Positions 17,053-28,512 of a stretch of DNA of 64,000 bases are shown here, in pieces. A program made the position numbers and the translations under genes. Under the pieces are notes generated by a model. The model worked only from the letters and a program-made list of their open reading frames with translations. It was not told where the DNA came from and did not search any database. Source of the stretch: Streptococcus iniae (GTDB taxonomy: Bacteria > Bacillota > Bacilli > Lactobacillales > Streptococcaceae). How positions within the stretch are numbered: position 1 is the first letter of the stretch; the number at the start of each line of letters is the position of its first letter. Location: the NCBI RefSeq assembly GCF_030732225.1, contig NZ_CP132230.1, positions 1,144,001 through 1,208,000 of the forward strand, given 5' to 3'.

Positions 17053-17890
17053 AGATTGCAAGGTCAAACTTTAATTGTGGCTTAACAGGTTGATAATCTT
17101 CAAGTTCAAAATCTTCAGCTGTGATATCAAAGAAATTTGTTCCATCAGGAACATTTAGCACCAAACGTGGTTTGCAGTCCGAAGCTTCTCTTTTTAAGAG
17201 TTCATTGGCCTGAGTGAATTGATTATCATAGATATGAAGATTATTGACAAAGTAAAAGAATTTTCCAAGCTTCCATCCAAAATGTTTAGCAAACATCATC
17301 TGCAAAGCGACATATTGCATAGCATTAATATGATGAGCTACTAGCATATCATTAGACCGCTGCACCAAGGTAGCATCGAGGTAAATTTCCCCATCAACGC
17401 GACGCACATCAAACATTGTCTGAAAAGCACAAGGTAATAGGCCTTCTGTCTCTTCAAAGGCCTCATAATCCCAAAGCGAAATAACATTGCGACGGTTCCA
17501 AGGATTGTCTTCTAATTGTTTCAATAGTTTTGTGATAATCCCATGTTTTTTAACAACTGCACCATAGCGCTGACCAATTGTCCTTGTATTGCCAACTTCC
17601 CAATCATTCCAGTAATGAACATTATACTTTTCTTCTAAAACATCAAGACTATTTGACTGATCTTGATAGATCCATAATAACTCTTTAATAGCTGATTTAA
17701 TAGGAATAGGACGAAGAGTTGTAATAGGAAATTCCCCTTTTGATAAGTCGTATTCCGCAAAGGCTCCTGTAATATATTTTGAATTTGCGACATTGCCGTC
17801 TTTATATTTTGGACGTGCTTGCTCACTGAAGACTCCCTCTTCTAAAATTCTTGAGATATTGTCTTTAAAAATAGCATCTGCTTTAGTCAT
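17051..17890 (-). CDS. thyA: thymidylate synthase
   Basis: The 279-residue enzyme methylates dUMP using methylene-tetrahydrofolate. The catalytic Cys154 lies in GLLPCAFQ, the [16 protein letters not shown] substrate motif is intact, and the C-terminus KFDLAI is characteristic of this streptococcal type. Two ATG codons are adjacent (17891-17893 and 17888-17890); I prefer the second because it is better spaced from AAAGGG. It is divergent from mvaS. Confidence 0.95.
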   Translation of the reverse strand: MTKADAIFKDNISRILEEGVFSEQARPKYKDGNVANSKYITGAFAEYDLSKGEFPITTLRPIPIKSAIKELLWIYQDQSNSLDVLEEKYNVHYWNDWEVGNTRTIGQRYGAVVKKHGIITKLLKQLEDNPWNRRNVISLWDYEAFEETEGLLPCAFQTMFDVRRVDGEIYLDATLVQRSNDMLVAHHINAMQYVALQMMFAKHFGWKLGKFFYFVNNLHIYDNQFTQANELLKREASDCKPRLVLNVPDGTNFFDITAEDFELEDYQPVKPQLKFDLAI

Positions 17891-18085
17891 CATAAGCCCT
17901 TTCAGAAGTTTATATACTGCTTATTATTTTACCAAATTTTGAGAAAATAGCTAGGATTAAATGTTTTCACTTCTGTCATTGAAAGAAATTGATTTGAAGA
18001 GTAAAAGTATAATAGTAAATCACCAAATTTTTTTAAAAAATATGATAAAATATTATCATTATAAGACTATATGAAAAGGGAAAAG

Positions 18086-19258
18086 ATGAAAATTGGAATT
18101 GATAAGATTGGCTTTGCAACGAGTCAATATGTATTAAAAATGGAAGAATTGGCGCAGGCTCGTCAAACAGACAGTGAAAAATTTTCTAAAGGTTTAATGC
18201 TCGATGCCATTAGTATTTCACCTATCACAGAAGACATTGTTACTCTAGCTGCTTCAGCTTGCCAAGACATTTTAAGTGATGAAGATAAAAAAACGATTGA
18301 TATGGTCATTCTTTCGACGGAGTCCTCTATTGATCAATCAAAAGCTGCCAGTGTTTATGTCCATAACCTATTAGGCATTAATCCATTTGCACGTTCTATT
18401 GAAATGAAGGAGGCTTGTTACAGTGCCACTGCCGCACTGGACTACGCTAAACTTCATGTAGCCATGCATCCGCAGTCTCGCGTACTTGTGATTGCTAGTG
18501 ATATTGCTAAATATGGTATCGCATCTGCAGGTGAGCCAACTCAAGGGGCTGGTAGTGTCGCAATGCTTGTCAAAAAAGATCCAAGTCTATTAATAATGCA
18601 CAATGATAACGTTGCTCAAACTCGTGATGTTATGGACTTTTGGCGACCAAACTACTCAAGTACTCCTTATGTCAATGGTATCTTTTCAACCAAACAATAT
18701 TTGGACTGTCTCAAAACAACTTGGAACCATTACAAAGAAAAACATGACACGGATTTAAATCATTTTGCTGCTTTTTGCTTTCACATCCCATTTCCAAAGT
18801 TGGCTTACAAAGGTCTCAATAAAATCATCGACAAATCTCTTAGTCAAGAGAAAAAAGATGCCTTGGAAGCGGCTTTTAACGCATCAATTACTTATAGTCG
18901 CCAAGTAGGAAATATCTATACCGGATCCCTTTATTTATCACTTTTAAGCCTTTTAGAAAATTGCCATACTCTTAAAGCAGGCGATCAGATTGGACTTTAC
19001 AGTTATGGTTCTGGTGCAGTAAGTGAAATTTTCAGTATGGAGCTGGTCTCAGGCTACAAAAAACACCTTAAAAAAGACCGATTAGCCTCTTTAGCAAAAC
19101 GTCAAAGCATTAGTGTGGACCAATATGAAAGGCTTTTTTATGAAGAAACACAACTAGATGAGGGCGGTAATGCTGGTTTTAATACCTACTCAACTGGTCA
19201 CTTTAGCTTGACTGCTATTCAAGAACATCAAAGGATCTATCAAAAAAATGACAAGTAA
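18086..19258 (+). CDS. mvaS: hydroxymethylglutaryl-CoA synthase
   Basis: The 390-residue thiolase-fold enzyme condenses acetoacetyl-CoA and acetyl-CoA to HMG-CoA, the first step of the mevalonate route. The catalytic residues are visible: Glu79 in STESSID, Cys111 in KEACYSAT and His233 in FCFHIPFPK. The start at ATG 18086 follows AAGGGAAAAG, better than the in-frame ATG at 18071. It overlaps mvaA by 11 bases, so the two are translationally coupled. Confidence 0.95.
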   Translation: MKIGIDKIGFATSQYVLKMEELAQARQTDSEKFSKGLMLDAISISPITEDIVTLAASACQDILSDEDKKTIDMVILSTESSIDQSKAASVYVHNLLGINPFARSIEMKEACYSATAALDYAKLHVAMHPQSRVLVIASDIAKYGIASAGEPTQGAGSVAMLVKKDPSLLIMHNDNVAQTRDVMDFWRPNYSSTPYVNGIFSTKQYLDCLKTTWNHYKEKHDTDLNHFAAFCFHIPFPKLAYKGLNKIIDKSLSQEKKDALEAAFNASITYSRQVGNIYTGSLYLSLLSLLENCHTLKAGDQIGLYSYGSGAVSEIFSMELVSGYKKHLKKDRLASLAKRQSISVDQYERLFYEETQLDEGGNAGFNTYSTGHFSLTAIQEHQRIYQKNDK

Positions 19259-20520
19259 AATCAACTGGAGTGGCTTTCACAAAAAGACACCTCACGACCG
19301 TCTTGTATTCTTACAAGACAATCACCTCTTATCTGAGCAACTTCAAGAAAAGCTAAAGCTTGACGAGTTACTTACTTTAGATACTGCTAATCAAATGGCC
19401 GAAAACGTGATTGGTAGACTGGCTCTGCCTTTTAGCATCGCCCCTGATTTTCTCATCAATAGCAAAACTTACCATGTCCCATTTGTGACCGAAGAGCCTT
19501 CTGTCGTAGCTGCTGCTGCCTTTGCTGCCAAAATCATGAAACGCACTGGAGGCTTCAAAACCAAAGTCCATGACCGACAAATGATTGGACAGGTCGCACT
19601 TTATGATATCAAAGAAATGGCTCTTGCCCAAAGGGCAATCATAGAAGCTTCTGAACAGCTGATTACCCTAGCCAATCAAGCCTATCCTTCTATTGTCAAA
19701 AGAGGAGGCGGTGCTAGAAGAATTAAAGTAGACATTAAAGAAGATTTTCTCCTTGTTTATATGACAGTTGATACCCAAGAAGCTATGGGAGCAAATATGG
19801 TTAATACCATGATGGAAGCCTTGTCCCCTGAGCTTGAAAGACTGACTCAGGGGAAAACACTCATGGCTATTCTTTCGAATTATGCTACAGAGTCCCTTGT
19901 TTCTGCAGAGTGTTGTTTGCCCTTGAGATTTCTGAGTCGTGACCCAAAAGAAGCTCACCAATTGGCACATAAGATGGCATTGGCAAGTCAGTTAGCCCAG
20001 ATTGATCCTTACCGTGCAGCTACACATAATAAAGGAATTCTAAATGGCATTGATGCTGTGGTTATGGCTACTGGAAACGACTGGCGAGCAATAGAAGCTG
20101 GTAGCCATGCTTATGCTGCTAAAGATCATGCTTACAAAGGCCTAACACAATGGTATTTTAATGCCGATAAAGGGGTGATTGAAGGTTACATCACTCTCCC
20201 CATGCCAATAGCAACAAAAGGGGGCTCTATTGGGCTAAATCCAAGTGTTATGATTGCTCATGACCTACTAGGCCACCCAACAGCTAAAGAATTAGCTCAA
20301 ATCATTGCAGCAGTTGGCTTAGCGCAAAACTTTGCTGCCCTTAAAGCACTAACAAATTCGGGCATCCAAGCAGGACATATGAAATTACAAGCAAAATCAT
20401 TAGCACTTCTAGCTGGGGCTAATGAATCAGAACTTCCTCAGCTTCTCACACGTTTACTTAATGAAAAACATATGAATCAAGAAACTGCTCAATTACTATT
20501 AAAAAACTTAAGACAAGAAA

Positions 20521-20525
<5 letters not shown>
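19248..20525 (+). CDS. mvaA: hydroxymethylglutaryl-CoA reductase (class II)
   Basis: The 425-residue protein reduces HMG-CoA to mevalonate and is a class II (bacterial) HMG-CoA reductase. Catalytic Glu52 lies in the ENVIGRL motif, the nucleotide-binding MGANMVN (the DAMGMN position) follows, TGNDWRA carries the catalytic Asp, and a C-terminal His sits in QAGHMKLQ near residue 376. It overlaps the mvaS 3' end. A shared terminator separates it from the convergent fni. Confidence 0.95.
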
Positions 20526-22536
<2,011 letters not shown>

Positions 22537-22544
<8 letters not shown>

Positions 22545-23481
22545 AGCTTGGATCCTTTGTTTTTGAGACAATCACCTTATAGTCTTTTTCAAATATTGAA
22601 CTCAAAGTTTGTAAATCTTTTTCCAAACAAAGTACCTTAACATTTGGACCAGCATCCATTGTGAAATAACATTGATATCCTTTTTTTCTTAAGGATTTCA
22701 CCCTCTCCATGGCTTGATAGGATTCTGGAATTAAATATGAAAAAGATGGGCTTGCCGTTCTGGTTGTGTCATGCATGGCTAAGGCATTTTTTTCAGTTAA
22801 GATGCCAACTTTTTCAAAGTCATTATCCTTTAAATACCTTAACATATTTTGGTAATCCTCTTCTGAATCCTTTATCCATTTATCAAATGTTGTAGAGGTT
22901 TCACGACACAATTTCATACCGTCTCGGCTTGAAATAGCTTTTTTAGAATCCTTCAAGACAAGCATAATCATTGCTAATTTCAAGTCTGTCTCAACTTTGT
23001 AAATGGCACCGCTATCCTTGTCCCATGCTGCAATTGGCCCAAAAAATGAACGCGAGGAAGAACCAGAAGCAAATTTTGCTTTCTGAGCCAATTCTTCTTG
23101 ATTGAAGCCGGTTTTAAATAAGAGATTACAGGCTTTCACTAAAGCAGATAAACCACTTGAACTCGAGGATAAGCCTGCAGCAGTCGGCATGTTATTATGG
23201 GTTTCCACTTTAACATATTGTGTTTTATCCAAACGAAACTGATCTAGGATGGCCGAAATTTTAGCATGTTCTTTGGCATCTTGTTTGTGACCATCAATGT
23301 AGAATTCATCTGCTGTAGCCGTATTAGGCAAAAAGGAAAGGGCCGTTTCTGTATACATATTCTCTAAAGTAAGTGAAATACTGCTTGTTGAGGGCATCAT
23401 TATGTCATGATCCTCTTTTCCCCAATATTTGATGATGGCAATATTAGCATATGACTTTACTGTGATAGTGTTTGTATCCAT
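22537..23481 (-). CDS. mvaD: diphosphomevalonate decarboxylase
   Basis: The 314-residue GHMP-family enzyme makes isopentenyl diphosphate from mevalonate diphosphate. SYANIAIIKYWGKED near the N-terminus, PTAAGLSSSSSG at about 99-110 and TMDAGPNVKVL near the C-terminus are diagnostic. Its ATG follows GGGAGGTGC inside the mvaK1 3' end, an overlap of 25 bases. Confidence 0.95.
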
Positions 23482-24341
23482 GTGTTTACTGCACCTCCCT
23501 TTCTAAGTTCTTGACTCACGTTTTTGGCAGTTTCCTTACTGTCAGTCAAAGCAATGATACAGCCTCCAAGACCTCCTCCTGACATTTTAGCACCAAGTGC
23601 ACCAGAGGCTAAGGCTATACTCACCAAATCATTTGATTTTTCAACACTGACTCCAATAGCTTTTAATGATTCGTGAGCCATTGTCATACAAGCACCAATG
23701 TCATGAATAGCTTTTGTTGCAATAGCAAGCTCAACTTTTTCAGTTAGTTGCCCCAGTTTTTCCAAATGAGGCAAGTTAAGTTCTTCAAATTGGGCAACTT
23801 TGGCTACTGCTTCACGTGTTTGACCATGAATGCCTGTATCTGCAATCACTAAATAAGCATCTAAATTAATGTTGATCGTATCAAAGCCAACATTTCTGAT
23901 AAATTTAATAGCATGATCACTTAAGCAAGTTTTAGCATCTAAACCACTTGGATTAGTATGGGCAATAATTTCAGCCTTATTGACCAGAATTTCCAAAAGG
24001 TCATCCGTAATTTCTTGATCAAAATAATCAAAAACCGCACGGATAGTTGCAATAGAAACAGCTGCCGATGATCCCATACCACGTTTTTGAGGAACTTGGG
24101 ACTTTATTTTATATGTTATGGGTTTTTCCTTGATTTGCAAATAATCAAGTGCCGCATAAATTGCTGTCGAAAGGGTATCATAAAAATCAAATGTTAAATT
24201 TTCTTGTGCCTCTTTAATACAGCATGTCACTTCAATATCTTTTAAGGGTAAAGCAATTGCTGGGTAGCCATAAACAACTGAATGTTCACCCATTAGAATA
24301 ATTTTACTGTGAGCTTTACCAATTCCTATTTTTTTATTCAT
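23457..24341 (-). CDS. mvaK1: mevalonate kinase
   Basis: The 294-residue GHMP kinase phosphorylates mevalonate. Features are KIILMGEHSVVYG at 13-25, KRGMGSSAAVSI from residue 86 and MSGGGLGGCIIAL near the C-terminus. It is the first gene of the mvaK1-mvaD-mvaK2-fni operon; all four genes overlap at their ends, so expression is coupled. The promoter lies between 24342 and 24440; a TAAAAT box is visible but the -35 is weak. Confidence 0.95.
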   Translation of the reverse strand: MNKKIGIGKAHSKIILMGEHSVVYGYPAIALPLKDIEVTCCIKEAQENLTFDFYDTLSTAIYAALDYLQIKEKPITYKIKSQVPQKRGMGSSAAVSIATIRAVFDYFDQEITDDLLEILVNKAEIIAHTNPSGLDAKTCLSDHAIKFIRNVGFDTININLDAYLVIADTGIHGQTREAVAKVAQFEELNLPHLEKLGQLTEKVELAIATKAIHDIGACMTMAHESLKAIGVSVEKSNDLVSIALASGALGAKMSGGGLGGCIIALTDSKETAKNVSQELRKGGAVNTWIQTLSQ

Positions 24342-24442
24342 AACCTAATCTTTTCACAAAACTTAATCTTTACATTTACCTTACTATTTTACACTAATTG
24401 CATGGAAAATGCGATAAGATACTTTTTTACAAAAGAATTATC

Positions 24443-24474
24443 CAAAAACAAAAAGAGCTTAAAAAGCTCTTTTA
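24443..24474 (-). terminator. terminator of the ABC exporter operon
   Basis: On the minus strand an AAAGAGCTT/AAGCTCTTT stem is followed by T5 G T5, overlapping the last codon of the upstream gene. Confidence 0.8.
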
Positions 24475-26214
24475 TATATTTTCTTGTAATGAAACCATTT
24501 CTGCGTAAATGCCCGCTTTAGCAATCAAATCTTGGTGGCTACCGCGTTCAACAATTTGTCCTTTATCTAAGACTAAAATTTGATTAGCATTTTGAATTGT
24601 TGAGAGTCTATGGGCAATAATGAATGTTGTTCGGCCTTTTTGTAAAACCTCCATTGCATTTTGAATCAATTCTTCAGTTTCTGTATCAATATGTGAGGTT
24701 GCTTCGTCTAAAATTAATATCTTAGGATTGCTAATAAGAGTCCTTGCAAATGCAATTAATTGCCGTTCTCCACTTGAAAATGAAGCACCTTTTTCCTGAA
24801 CCTGATGGTATATTCCATTCTCGTAACGTTTTAGCATTGGTCCTGCTCCAACTTTTTCTAAAGCATCAATTACTTCTTGATCACTATAGTTCTCATTCCC
24901 CATACGAACATTTGATGCAATTGTTCCTGTGAAAAGGTAGGGATCTTGGAGTACGATTCCCATGTGACTTCTGACGCTCTCTCGAGAAAAATCTTGGATA
25001 TCATAACCATCTATTGAAATTTTTCCTGATTTTGGATCATAAAAACGATAAAGAAGGTTCATTATGGAAGATTTTCCTGATCCAGTGTGTCCAACAAGAC
25101 CAATTGTTTCACCTTTTTTAGCTTCAAAAGAAATTCCTGATAAAACCAAATCTCCTTCGTTATATGAGAAGTCAACAGTATCAAAACACACATGCCCATT
25201 ACTTATGGGAATTGTATTGACATGATCACTTTCTATAGGTTCTTCTAATAAGGCCATTACCCGTTTTCCAGTTGCTGCCGAGCGTTGAAGATTTGGTAAC
25301 TGACGAACAAGATTTCCTAGTAAATCAAAGAGTCGCGTTAGGTAATTAATATATATAAAAAGTTTTCCCACAGAAACATCTGTATTCCCTTTAAGAAATT
25401 GATGCCCCACAATAGCTAATAAGATGGAAATAAAACTGTATTTGACAAACTCAGTTAGTGTCCATGAAGCAACTGAATCTGCAAATATAATGGCTTCATC
25501 TGCTTTTCTCATAGTATTGATGTTGTGGTTAAACTCTGCTAGTACAGTATCTTCTTGTTGAAAAAGCTGAATAATCTGAGCGCCATTCATGGTTTCATTA
25601 ACCTGAGTGTTAACAGCACTTCGTCCATCATAGAACTCTTTCATAGGTTTATCTGTCATGTTTTTATAAAGCACTTGAATGCCGTAAAAAACAGGTACTA
25701 CTAAAAGAAGTAACAGACCTGACTTAATATCCAAATAAATCATAACAAGATATATGAAGATAATTTGGAATAAACTAATAATAATTTGAGAAAGTAGATT
25801 ATTATAAAACTGATTTCTTAAAGTTTCAGTATCATTAACAATACGGGTTGCAATTTTACCCGCAGGTACATGATCAAAATAAGAAATAGGTAGTTTTTGC
25901 ATCAAGTCAAATGCTTTATTACGTAAATGTGTAACAACTTTATTTGACGTTGCAACTAAAGCTTTAAATGAAAAATACCGTAAAAGTGATGTTATTAAAA
26001 TAAGAAGACTGTAAAGAAAAATCAACTGGAAAAATAATTCAGTATTGACAAGCTTCCCTTTAGCAATAGGGGTTAAATAATGATCAATCATCTGCTTCAT
26101 CAATATGGGGGAAACTTGCCCCAGGGCTGAAGCTACTAATAAGAGTAATAATCCTGAGATAAAACTTATTTTAGCAACTTTTAACTCTTTACTTAATTTT
26201 ATAAATAGGGACAT
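24472..26214 (-). CDS. heterodimeric ABC exporter, second subunit (PatB/BmrD-like)
   Basis: The 580-residue half-transporter has six membrane segments in about residues 15-310 and a C-terminal ATPase with Walker A GHTGSGKSS, signature FSSGERQL and Walker B KILILDEAT. The signature deviates from LSGGQ. The start ATG 26212-26214 follows CAGGAGGACTAAA, which overlaps the upstream stop, so the longer frame is rejected. With the gene at 26216 it forms a heterodimeric multidrug-type exporter. The operon has a leader-peptide attenuator, as known for bmrCD of Bacillus and, for the terminator, patA of pneumococcus. Substrate unknown. Confidence 0.85.
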   Translation of the reverse strand: MSLFIKLSKELKVAKISFISGLLLLLVASALGQVSPILMKQMIDHYLTPIAKGKLVNTELFFQLIFLYSLLILITSLLRYFSFKALVATSNKVVTHLRNKAFDLMQKLPISYFDHVPAGKIATRIVNDTETLRNQFYNNLLSQIIISLFQIIFIYLVMIYLDIKSGLLLLLVVPVFYGIQVLYKNMTDKPMKEFYDGRSAVNTQVNETMNGAQIIQLFQQEDTVLAEFNHNINTMRKADEAIIFADSVASWTLTEFVKYSFISILLAIVGHQFLKGNTDVSVGKLFIYINYLTRLFDLLGNLVRQLPNLQRSAATGKRVMALLEEPIESDHVNTIPISNGHVCFDTVDFSYNEGDLVLSGISFEAKKGETIGLVGHTGSGKSSIMNLLYRFYDPKSGKISIDGYDIQDFSRESVRSHMGIVLQDPYLFTGTIASNVRMGNENYSDQEVIDALEKVGAGPMLKRYENGIYHQVQEKGASFSSGERQLIAFARTLISNPKILILDEATSHIDTETEELIQNAMEVLQKGRTTFIIAHRLSTIQNANQILVLDKGQIVERGSHQDLIAKAGIYAEMVSLQENI

Positions 26215-26215
26215 T

Positions 26216-27937
26216 TTAGTCCTCCTGTGCTTGTTGCCGTTGATATTGTTCATAATACCAACCTTTTTTCTTTAAAAGGTCATCAGGGGTGCCTTCTTCG
26301 CTGATACGCCCCTGCTCTAAAACGATAACCCAATCTGCATGTTGAACAGCAGATAATCGGTGGCTGACGATAAATGTCGTTTTATTTTTCCTAACCTTTT
26401 GAATATTTGCGATAATTTTTGTTTCTGTTTTAGCATCCACAGCAGATAAGGAATCATCTAAAATTAATAAATCAGACTTGGGCAAAAAGGCTCTTGCAAT
26501 AGATACCCGTTGTTTTTGACCTCCTGAGATAGACAATCCTCTTTCTCCAATTTGGGTCTCTAAACCTTTTGGCATATGTTTTAAATCTTTAGTGAAATCC
26601 GCTGTAGCAATCGCTTCTGCAATATCTTGGTAACTTGGATTTTTAGTTCCAAAAGCAATATTTTCAGAAACAGTTTTAGAAAACAAGATATGCTCTTGAG
26701 GGACATAAGCTACTTGTTCTTCCACACTTTTGCGTTTAAAATTCTTAAAATCTTCGCCATTGACGATAAATTTACCCTTCCCTAAAGGGTATTGTCTAAG
26801 GAATTGTTTAACTAATGTTGTTTTACCTGATCCTGTCTTTCCAACAATACCTAAGGTCTGCCCTTTTTTTACTTGTAGAGTCACTTGCTGTAAACTTGCA
26901 TCCTGTGCATTTGCATAGCTAAAAGAATAGTTTAAAAGTTCTATCTTTTTAAAACCATCCAAGATTTGCTTGCCATCTTTTTCCATATCATCACCACTTT
27001 CAATTAATTCATTTACTTTTCCAAATGAATTCTTACCAGTTTGATAAACTAAAATAAAGTCTGATAACATGGCAAAAGGTTCGACCAATGATACTAAATA
27101 CAATTGTAAAGCTATGACTTGTCCTAATGTAACATGTCCATTTTTGATTTCAGATAATCCCAAGGCTAATATAAGCATTTCACTTAAGGCAATCATTGTA
27201 TTAAATATTGGAAAATACAATGCATTGTATGATGCGATATGATTCCATCTATCTGCCAGTGCCTGTGCTTTTTTTGAAAAATGCCGATACTGATTATCTT
27301 TTTGACCATATGCCCTCATCACTTGGATACCTTCGACGGTTTCAAGCACTTCATCACTAAGATTTGAAATAGCATCTCTTGCTTTTTCAACGAGTTCTTC
27401 TTGTTTTTTTGAAATCAGATAGGTTGCTATAACAGTCATTAAAATTGGTATCATACCAATAACACTCATCTTAAATGATATTACAAACATCGTGGGAATA
27501 ATAAAAGCAATCATCCCACCGGCATATAAAACAATCATTAAACCATAACCAATGAAAACCATCAAGGCTTCAACGTCTGTTGAAAAACGTGTCATCATAT
27601 CTCCTGATCGAAACTTCTCATAGTATGGTGTTCTCATGTGAACTAATTTTTTAAATGCCCTTTGTTGAAGATTAAATTTAAAATGAACGGCCTCTTGAAA
27701 AAGATTTACATGCCACAAATAGGCAGTTCCATAATTAATTGTAGTGGCAAATATTAAAATAGCGAGATGAGACCAAAGTACCTGACTAGTGAAACTACTC
27801 TTTGTCATTTGATCAATCAAACTTTGGATAATTTTTGTTGGCACTACTAAAGAAGCGTCATAAATAACTAAACTAATAGCAATTACTAAATAGATTTTTT
27901 TATTTTTCTTTATATAATCAATAATTAAGGATACCAT
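26216..27937 (-). CDS. heterodimeric ABC exporter, first subunit (PatA/BmrC-like)
   Basis: The 573-residue half-transporter has six N-terminal membrane segments and an ATPase with Walker A GKTGSGKTT, a canonical signature ISGGQKQR and Walker B LLILDDSLS. The residue after Walker B is Asp rather than the catalytic Glu, so this subunit probably carries the degenerate site of the heterodimer and its partner, with LDEAT, the active one. Start chosen at ATG 27935-27937, five bases after AAGGAGG. A leader peptide and terminator precede it. Confidence 0.87.
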   Translation of the reverse strand: MVSLIIDYIKKNKKIYLVIAISLVIYDASLVVPTKIIQSLIDQMTKSSFTSQVLWSHLAILIFATTINYGTAYLWHVNLFQEAVHFKFNLQQRAFKKLVHMRTPYYEKFRSGDMMTRFSTDVEALMVFIGYGLMIVLYAGGMIAFIIPTMFVISFKMSVIGMIPILMTVIATYLISKKQEELVEKARDAISNLSDEVLETVEGIQVMRAYGQKDNQYRHFSKKAQALADRWNHIASYNALYFPIFNTMIALSEMLILALGLSEIKNGHVTLGQVIALQLYLVSLVEPFAMLSDFILVYQTGKNSFGKVNELIESGDDMEKDGKQILDGFKKIELLNYSFSYANAQDASLQQVTLQVKKGQTLGIVGKTGSGKTTLVKQFLRQYPLGKGKFIVNGEDFKNFKRKSVEEQVAYVPQEHILFSKTVSENIAFGTKNPSYQDIAEAIATADFTKDLKHMPKGLETQIGERGLSISGGQKQRVSIARAFLPKSDLLILDDSLSAVDAKTETKIIANIQKVRKNKTTFIVSHRLSAVQHADWVIVLEQGRISEEGTPDDLLKKKGWYYEQYQRQQAQED

Positions 27938-27976
27938 CATATCCTCCTTTTCTTCCCCTAATGAGGTTTTTTGCAC

Positions 27977-28018
27977 ACAAAAAGCCCGTGATAAAATATC
28001 CTTTCTACCACGGGCTTT
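27977..28018 (-). terminator. leader terminator (attenuator) of the ABC exporter operon
   Basis: On the minus strand arms AAAGCCCGTG and CACGGGCTTT with flanking weak pairs are followed by T5. It lies between the leader peptide and the first exporter gene, so it must be read through for expression. The 3' half of its ascending side (28000-28009, CCTTTCTACC on plus) can instead pair with leader codons at 28052-28062. Confidence 0.85.
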
Positions 28019-28040
28019 ACTATAAGTCAGATAAAATGAC

Positions 28041-28112
28041 CTATTTACTTTGGTTAGAAAGGAGCATATAACGAATCTTACTTGTCATTGAAATAATCAC
28101 TAAGTTTTTCAT
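28041..28112 (-). CDS. 23-residue regulatory leader peptide of the ABC exporter
   Basis: The small ORF starts at ATG 28110-28112, nine bases after AGGAG, and ends at TAG 28041-28043. It encodes 23 residues beginning MKNLVIISMTSKIRYM and ending LLSNQSK. It lies just after an extended -10 promoter and just before the terminator hairpin. This is the layout of ribosome-mediated attenuators of drug exporters such as bmrB-bmrCD. The last codons overlap one arm of a possible antiterminator, so ribosome stalling earlier in the ORF would favour read-through. Function is inferred from layout. Confidence 0.75.
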   Translation of the reverse strand: MKNLVIISMTSKIRYMLLSNQSK

Positions 28113-28145
28113 TATAGTATTCTCCTTTCTTTTAATCTATTTTAG

Positions 28146-28174
28146 ATAATACCATAAACTCCTTTATTTGTAAA
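28146..28174 (-). promoter_or_regulatory. promoter of the leader peptide and ABC exporter operon
   Basis: The minus strand has -35 TTTACA (28169-28174), a 17-base spacer and extended -10 TGGTATTAT (hexamer 28146-28151), 34 bases before the leader ATG. Confidence 0.8.
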
Positions 28175-28199
28175 CGCTTTATTTACTTATCTGCAAAAT

Positions 28200-28512
28200 A
28201 TATTTAAGTGGACTCTATCCTTAGCTTAATGACATTATTATTGGTTAAGGATTTACAATTTGTTCAATTTTAGACTTCAACTCCAAAAACACAACTCTCT
28301 ACTTAATTAAAAATCGAAATTTTAACGATTTGGTCGAAATCTTAATAAACAGTATTTTCATTTTTATATCATTCGTGTTTTATCGATTTTTTTATTGACT
28401 TATTCAATTTTTGAAAATTTCATAAAGTTTTTAACCGTTTTCGTATTACCATAAGTGAAAAAACGTAGTAAACTAGTTTGTGCAAGCTATTAAATAACTA
28501 TTAGGAGTTTAT
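28200..28512 (+). promoter_or_regulatory. AT-rich upstream region of the nucleotidase gene
   Basis: This 313-base stretch without a gene contains the promoter region of the nucleotidase. A TTGACT at 28396-28401 could be a -35 but no convincing -10 follows at 17 bases. TAGGAG at 28502-28507 is the ribosome binding site. I see no long repeat, ORF or riboswitch-like fold. Confidence 0.4.

Noticed and set aside
28169..28182. cre-like TGTAAACGCTTTAT in the ABC exporter promoter
   Set aside because: The last two fixed positions (CA) do not match and it overlaps the -35, so I do not call it a CcpA site.
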